A stretch of 64,000 nt of DNA. Origin: Elephas maximus indicus. Its lineage: Eukaryota > Chordata > Mammalia > Proboscidea > Elephantidae. The notes beneath the pieces were generated by a model that saw nothing but the letters and a program-made list of their open reading frames with translations, did no database searches and was not told where the DNA came from. The DNA lies in assembly GCF_024166365.1 (NCBI RefSeq), contig NC_064820.1, forward strand, positions 56,893,501-56,957,500. Direction: 5' to 3'. Below are positions 59,591 through 64,000 of this stretch, piece by piece. A program made the translations under genes and the position numbers. Within the stretch, counting starts at the first letter, position 1. Every line of letters starts with the position of its first letter.

Positions 59591-60500
59591 TGGTGAGCCT
59601 AAATTTTAATCACAGAAATTTCAGAAGGGAGTAATAGGGCATCTAGAAGTTCTAACATGAGGGTTCCATTCTTTATAACACTACCAGGAGATGTCAGGAA
59701 CCCTCTTTGGTAACATAACATGCCAAAATCATGTATAGCCTCGAATCCATAACGAGAATCCATGTAAATGCTTACAGACTTTCCTGAAGCAAGTTTGCAA
59801 GCTCTAATAAGAGCAATTAATTCAGCCTGTTGAGCAGAAGTAGCTTCGAGGAGGGGTTGGGCTTTCAAGGACCTCAGTAGAGGTAATTTATAACATATCC
59901 AGCCCTGTGATGTGAGGAATTGGGATTAGGTTTCAAATAGGAGCCATCCACAAATAATATTAAGTCAGGATACACTAAAGGAGTCTCTTTTAAATCTCTC
60001 CGTATAGTCAAAAGTTTTTAAATAAAATCTAGATAGTCATGTTTGGGAAGACCACTGTCCTCAGCCACTGGTAAAAGAATAAAAACTCATTGCCATCAAG
60101 TCAATTCTCACTCATAGAAACCCTATAGGACAGAGTAGAACTGCCTCATAGGATTTCCAAGGAGCAGCTGGTGGATTCGAACTGCTGACTTTTTGGGTAG
60201 CAGCTGAGCTCTTAACCACTGCACCACCGGGGTTCTGGGTTTAAACAGGCTGCAGAATGCAACCTGATGTTGTATGCTGCCAGAAGGAGGTAATCCTACT
60301 AGCAGAGAGGTGTTGAGGCGATGCAGAATTAAGTAAAGCAGAGACTGCATTTAGATATTTTTCATATAAACATCTAACAAATTTCCAAGCAACTATATCT
60401 GCAGTATTTTCTACTAACTTGGCTGTGGCAGCCACAGCTCACAGGCAAGGAGGATAGCCTCTGGCTACTGGATCAAGTAGTAAAATATATTAGCCCCCAG
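59591..60500 (-). pseudogene. ERV RNase H region remnant
   Basis: Minus frame 59,868-59,599 reads SAQQAELIALIRACKLA, YMDSRYGFEAIHDFG and QRGFLTS, the RNase H domain of a gammaretrovirus-like pol with the Glu (AEL) and Asp (DSRY) metal-binding residues still present. A minus-strand SINE (60,085-60,240) lies in the preceding connection region. It is a decayed part of the provirus. Confidence 0.88.
60085..60240 (-). mobile_element. AfroSINE, minus strand, in ERV pol
   Basis: Reversed SINE: CATTGCCATCAAGTCAATTC tail, AGGAGCAGCTGGTGGATTCG body, TTAACCACTGCACCACCGGG head. Confidence 0.94.
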
Positions 60501-60599
60501 GTTGTTGTTGTTCTCCATGTCTTTGGGTGAGTTCCCCGAGAACAGTACCAGACACTTCATACACATACAAAAATCTAAGTGAATACTTGAAACCATAGA

Positions 60600-61650
60600 G
60601 CTGAGGCTTCTTGCTAAAACAATTTTAAGTTTATAATAGCATATTAGTCTTTAGGTGATGTACAGAAAGTGTTGGGTTCAGAGGCTTTCAAATATTTGTA
60701 TAAAGGTTGAGCTATTAGAGAAAAATAGGAAATCCACATGTAGCAATAGCTGCAGAGTCCAAGGAACCCCCATAATTGTTTCTTAGGTTTGGATTTGGGG
60801 AAGGCACAGTTTCCCTCCATTTAGTGTCCATGGAGATTCCTTCTGCTGAAATAATATGTCCTAAATACTTAACAGAAGGCAAAGCAAGTTGTATTTTTCC
60901 TGAGAGAGCTTATGTCCTCCAGCTACCAAATGTTTTAGTAAAAGTAAACTATCTTCAATACAGGCCTGCTGGGAGCCTGAACATACTAGTAAATCATCAA
61001 TGTATTGTAGTCAGGAGGACTTACTTTTAAATTGTAAGGGCTGTAAGTCAGCATGGAAAATTTGCGAAAGTAAGTGGGGGGACTCAGTGAATCCCTGGGA
61101 TGTTATGGTCCCAGAATACTGCTGATTGTCTCAAATGAAAGCAAACAGGTATTGGCTTTCAGGGTATACAGGAATGCTGAAAAAGGTGCTACAAAGATCA
61201 AAAACTTTAAGTGAGAAGAGTGTGTGGAAACATTAGAAAGTAATAAATGAAGATTTGGAACAACTAGAAATCTAGGAATCACAATATGATTAACAGCACA
61301 TAAGTCTTGAAAAAATGTTCATCCTCTATTTATTCTTTTAATAGGGAGGACAGAAGTGTTACAAGGGCTGGTACAAGGAACAATTAAGTGTTTTGAAAGA
61401 AAATCTTGAACAATGGGAAGCTAATCCTTCCTTATCTTCTCTTTTCTGGGAATATTGAAGAATATTTGGCAGAGGCTTTGAAGTGTCTACTTGAATTTCA
61501 ATAGGTGCTGCTGATAAGACTCATCTGACATTGGTAGATGTGAGGGCCCATGAAGTCTCAAGAATTTCTGAGAGGAGATTAGAGGAGAGTGGGTTGAGGG
61601 GCATTGAATTATCTTTCTAGATAGTTATGGCTTGTAAATAACAAGGGGCC
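60600..61650 (-). pseudogene. ERV reverse transcriptase remnant
   Basis: Minus-strand fragments in the right order: PCNTSVLPIK (about 61,367-61,338), FFQDLCAVNH and VVPN (about 61,310-61,250), then the catalytic YIDD motif in LQYIDDLLVCSGSQ (YIDD at 61,004-60,993). Stops interrupt nearly every segment. The pattern is that of class-I (gammaretrovirus-like) pol. Confidence 0.85.
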
Positions 61651-61708
61651 TCTTCTCTTTGAACTAACTCTGTTTCAAGTTTTTAAATAATTTTTCTCTC
61701 CTTAAAAA

Positions 61709-62387
61709 AAAGAACCAACTGCTGTCAAGTTGATTCTGACTCATAGTGACTGTATAGGACAGAGTAGAACTGTCCCATAGGGTTTCCAAGGAGTGCCTGG
61801 TGGATTTGAACTGCTAACCTTTTCGTTAGTAGCTGTCTTAGTTATCTAGTGCTGCTGTAACAGAAATACCACAAGTGGATGGCTTTAACAAAGAGAAGTT
61901 TATTCTCTCACAGTCCAGTAGGCTAGAAGTCCAAATTAAGGGCACCAACTCCAGGGGAAGGTTTTCTGTTTCTGTCTGCTCTGGAGGAAGATCCTTGTGA
62001 TGCATCAGTCTTTCCTTGGTCCAGGAACATCTCAGTGCAGGAACCTCAGGTCCAAAGGACTTTCTCTGCTCCCAGCATTGCTTTCTTGGTGGTATGAAGC
62101 CCCATGTCTCTCTCCTTGCTTCTCTCTTTTATATCTCAAAAAAGATTGGCTTAAGACACTACGTAATCTTGTAGCTCTCATCAGTATGAAAAAAACTGCC
62201 ACTAACCCATTTTATTACATCATGGCAGTAGGATTTACAACGCATAGGGAAATCATATCAGAAGATAAAACGTTAGACAATCTTACAAGGGAATCATGAC
62301 CTAGCCAAGTTGACAGATGTTTTTTGGGGACACAATTCAATCCCTGACAGTAGCCAAACTCTTAACCATTAGGCCACCAGGGGTTCC
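61709..62387 (-). mobile_element. AfroSINE split by a solo LTR
   Basis: Left part 61,709-61,833 holds the reversed tail and body; right part 62,350-62,387 holds the reversed head (CTCTTAACCATTAGGCCACC). It lies between ERV RT and protease sequence. Confidence 0.93.
61834..62349 (-). mobile_element. Solo LTR, MaLR/ERVL-like, 516 bp, inside a SINE
   Basis: Begins TGTCTTAGTTATCTAGTGC and ends CCCTGACA, with a perfect 5-bp TSD GTAGC (61,829-61,833 and 62,350-62,354). On the minus strand a poly(A) signal (GAATAAACTTC) lies near its end. Confidence 0.95.
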
Positions 62388-62676
62388 TTTCTTTCTTTAG
62401 ATAAGTTTAATATTTCTCCCATTTCAGTAAATTGTGGAGCCCTGTTGGTGGCGTGATTAAGAGCTGCAGCTGCTAACTGAAAGGCTGACAGTTCGAATAC
62501 ACCAGCCCCAGCCACTCCTCGAAAACCATATGGGGCAGTTCTACTCTGTCCTATACGGTCACTATGAGTTGGAATCTTGATGGCAACAGGTTTGGCTTTT
62601 ATTTTTCAGTAAATTGTAAATGACGATTCCATTTGGATAACACTTCTTGGCCTAACGAATTAACAGGGGTATTCTT
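62388..62676 (-). pseudogene. ERV protease C-terminal end / start of RT
   Basis: Two pieces of minus-strand sequence, 62,676-62,604 and 62,435-62,388, join across a SINE. They read NTPVNSLGQEVLSKW followed by a region ending in MGEILNLS. The V-N-x-L-G block resembles the end of retroviral protease. The gag side is hidden by the RTE beyond 62,845. Confidence 0.55.
62436..62603 (+). mobile_element. AfroSINE, short type, with TSD
   Basis: GGAGCCCTGTTGGTGGCG head to TTGGAATCTTGATGGCAACA tail. Perfect 14-bp TSD TTTCAGTAAATTGT (62,422-62,435 and 62,604-62,617). Confidence 0.96.
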
Positions 62677-62829
62677 TTTTTTTTTTTTTTAATTAACTTT
62701 TATTAAGCTTCAAGTGAACGTTTACAAATCCAATCAGTCTGTCACATATATGTTTACATACATCTTACTCCGTACTCCCACCTGCTCTTCCCCTATTGAG
62801 TCAGCCCTTTCAGTCTCTCCTTTTGTGAC
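62677..62829 (-). mobile_element. Very short L1 3' tail insertion
   Basis: T18 run and about 130 bases of reversed L1 3' end, cut off at TCTCTCCTTTTGTGAC. Perfect 15-bp TSD AACAGGGGTATTCTT (62,662-62,676 and 62,830-62,844). Confidence 0.95.
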
Positions 62830-62844
62830 AACAGGGGTATTCTT

Positions 62845-64000
62845 GTTGTTGTTAGGTGCCGTCAAGTCAGTTCTGACTCATGGCAACCCTATGTACCACA
62901 CAACAAAATATTACTCTGTTCTGTGCAATGCTCACAATCGTTGTTATGCTTGAGCCCATTGTTGCAGCCAGTGTGTCAATCTATCTCATTGAGGGTCCTC
63001 CCCTTTTCCACTGACCTTATACTTTACCAAGCAGGATGTCCTTCTCCAGGGACTGATCCCTCCTGACAACATATCCAAAGTATGTAAGATGCAATCTCAC
63101 CATACTTGCTTTTAAGGAGCATTCTGGTTGAACTTCTTTCAAGGCAGATTTGTTCATTCTTTTGACAGTTGATGGTACATTCAATATTCTTCTCCAACAC
63201 CACAATTCAAAGGTGTCAGTTCTTAGGTCTTCCTTATTCATTGTCCAGGTTTCCCATGCCTATGACGTGATTGAAAATACCATGGCTTGGGTCAGGTGCA
63301 CCTTAGTCTTCAAGGTGACATCTTTGCTTTTCAACACTTGAAAGAGGTCTTTTGCAGCAGATTTGCCCAATGCAATGTGTCTTTTGATTTCTTGACTGCT
63401 GCTTCCGCGGGTGTTGGTTGTGGATCCAAGTAAAATGAAATATTTGACAACTTCAATCTTTCCTCCGTTTATCATTGGTTATTGGTCCAGTTGTGAGAAT
63501 TTTTGTTTTCTTTATGTTGAGGTGTAATACATACTGAAGGTTGTAGTCTTTGATCTTCATCAGTAAGTGTTTCAAGTCCTCTTCTCTTTCGGCAAACAAA
63601 GTTGTTTCATCTGCACAACACAGGTTGTTGAGTCTTCCTCCAATCCTTATTCATAGAGTCCAGCTTCTTGGATTATTTGCTCAGCATACAGATTGGATTA
63701 TTTGCTCAGTTTACAGATTGAATAGGTTTAGTGAAAGGATACAACCCTGATGCACACCTTTCCTGACTTTAAACCACACAGTATCCCTTTGTTCTGTCTG
63801 AACAACTGCCTCTTGATCTATGTACAGGTTCCTCCTGAGCACAATTAACTGTTTTGAATTCCCATTCTCCTCAATGTTACCCATAATTTGTTACAATTCA
63901 CACAGTCGAATGCCTTTGTATAGTCAATAAAATGCAGGTAAACATTCTTCTGGTATTCTCTGCTTCTAGCCAGGATCCATCTGACATCAACAATGATGTC
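62845..64000 (-). mobile_element. RTE LINE 3' part, continues past the window
   Basis: Starts GTTGTTAGGTGCCGTCAAG and runs without interruption to the window end, into RT sequence (ATGCCTTTGTATAGTCAATAA is the reversed motif A region). A small local duplication, TTGGATTATTTGCTCAG, occurs at 63,669-63,709. Minus frames include NKEDLRTDTFELWCWRRILN. Confidence 0.94.

Overview
The window looks like mammalian, gene-poor chromosomal DNA from an afrotherian, most consistent with a paenungulate such as an elephant. The evidence is the repeat content: many tRNA-derived SINEs of the AfroSINE type, many RTE/BovB-like LINE copies whose 3' ends match those SINEs, and L1 copies with a distinctive roughly 0.9-kb 3' UTR. 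Older pan-mammalian repeats (MIR, L2, MLT1-type LTRs, old L1) form the background. Species assignment is an inference from family recognition; no database was searched.

Layout. 1-630: a likely last coding exon and 3' end of an unidentified gene on the + strand. 640-11,560: single-copy-looking DNA with MIR, L2 and old L1 pieces, an RTE copy split by two SINEs, and a SINE with a recognisable tRNA-Gly head at 9.9-10.2 kb. 11,565-18,088: a 6.5-kb L1 on the - strand with a 19-bp target-site duplication (TSD), a tandemly repeated 5' UTR, a missing reverse-transcriptase section and a nested RTE. 18.4-19.5 kb: a truncated L1 3' end with TSD. 20.3-30.5 kb: old L1 bodies broken by SINEs, RTE fragments and four LTRs. 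30,520-33,703: a near-complete RTE element with a perfect 12-bp TSD. 35,650-46,683: a second near-complete L1 (+), also with a repeated 5' UTR, carrying two RTE insertions. 46.9-49 kb: two RTE copies facing opposite ways, one split by a solo LTR. 52.7-53.7 kb: a U6 snRNA/L1 chimeric retrocopy. 54.9-62.7 kb: a degenerate class-I (gammaretrovirus-like) endogenous retrovirus on the - strand (3' LTR, env, integrase, RNase H, RT, protease end), broken by SINEs, L1 tails and a solo LTR. 62.8-64 kb: another RTE copy running off the window.

No gene is complete. All long reading frames are decayed retroelement proteins. The main interest is how the mobile elements relate to each other. The SINEs look like composites of a tRNA-like head, a piece matching the RTE 5' UTR and the RTE 3' tail. 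Both near-complete L1s have tandem-unit 5' UTRs. L1 activity has also produced a U6 chimera and very short tail insertions. The nesting gives a relative time order (old L1, then RTE/SINE/L1 and ERV, then ~520-bp solo LTRs).
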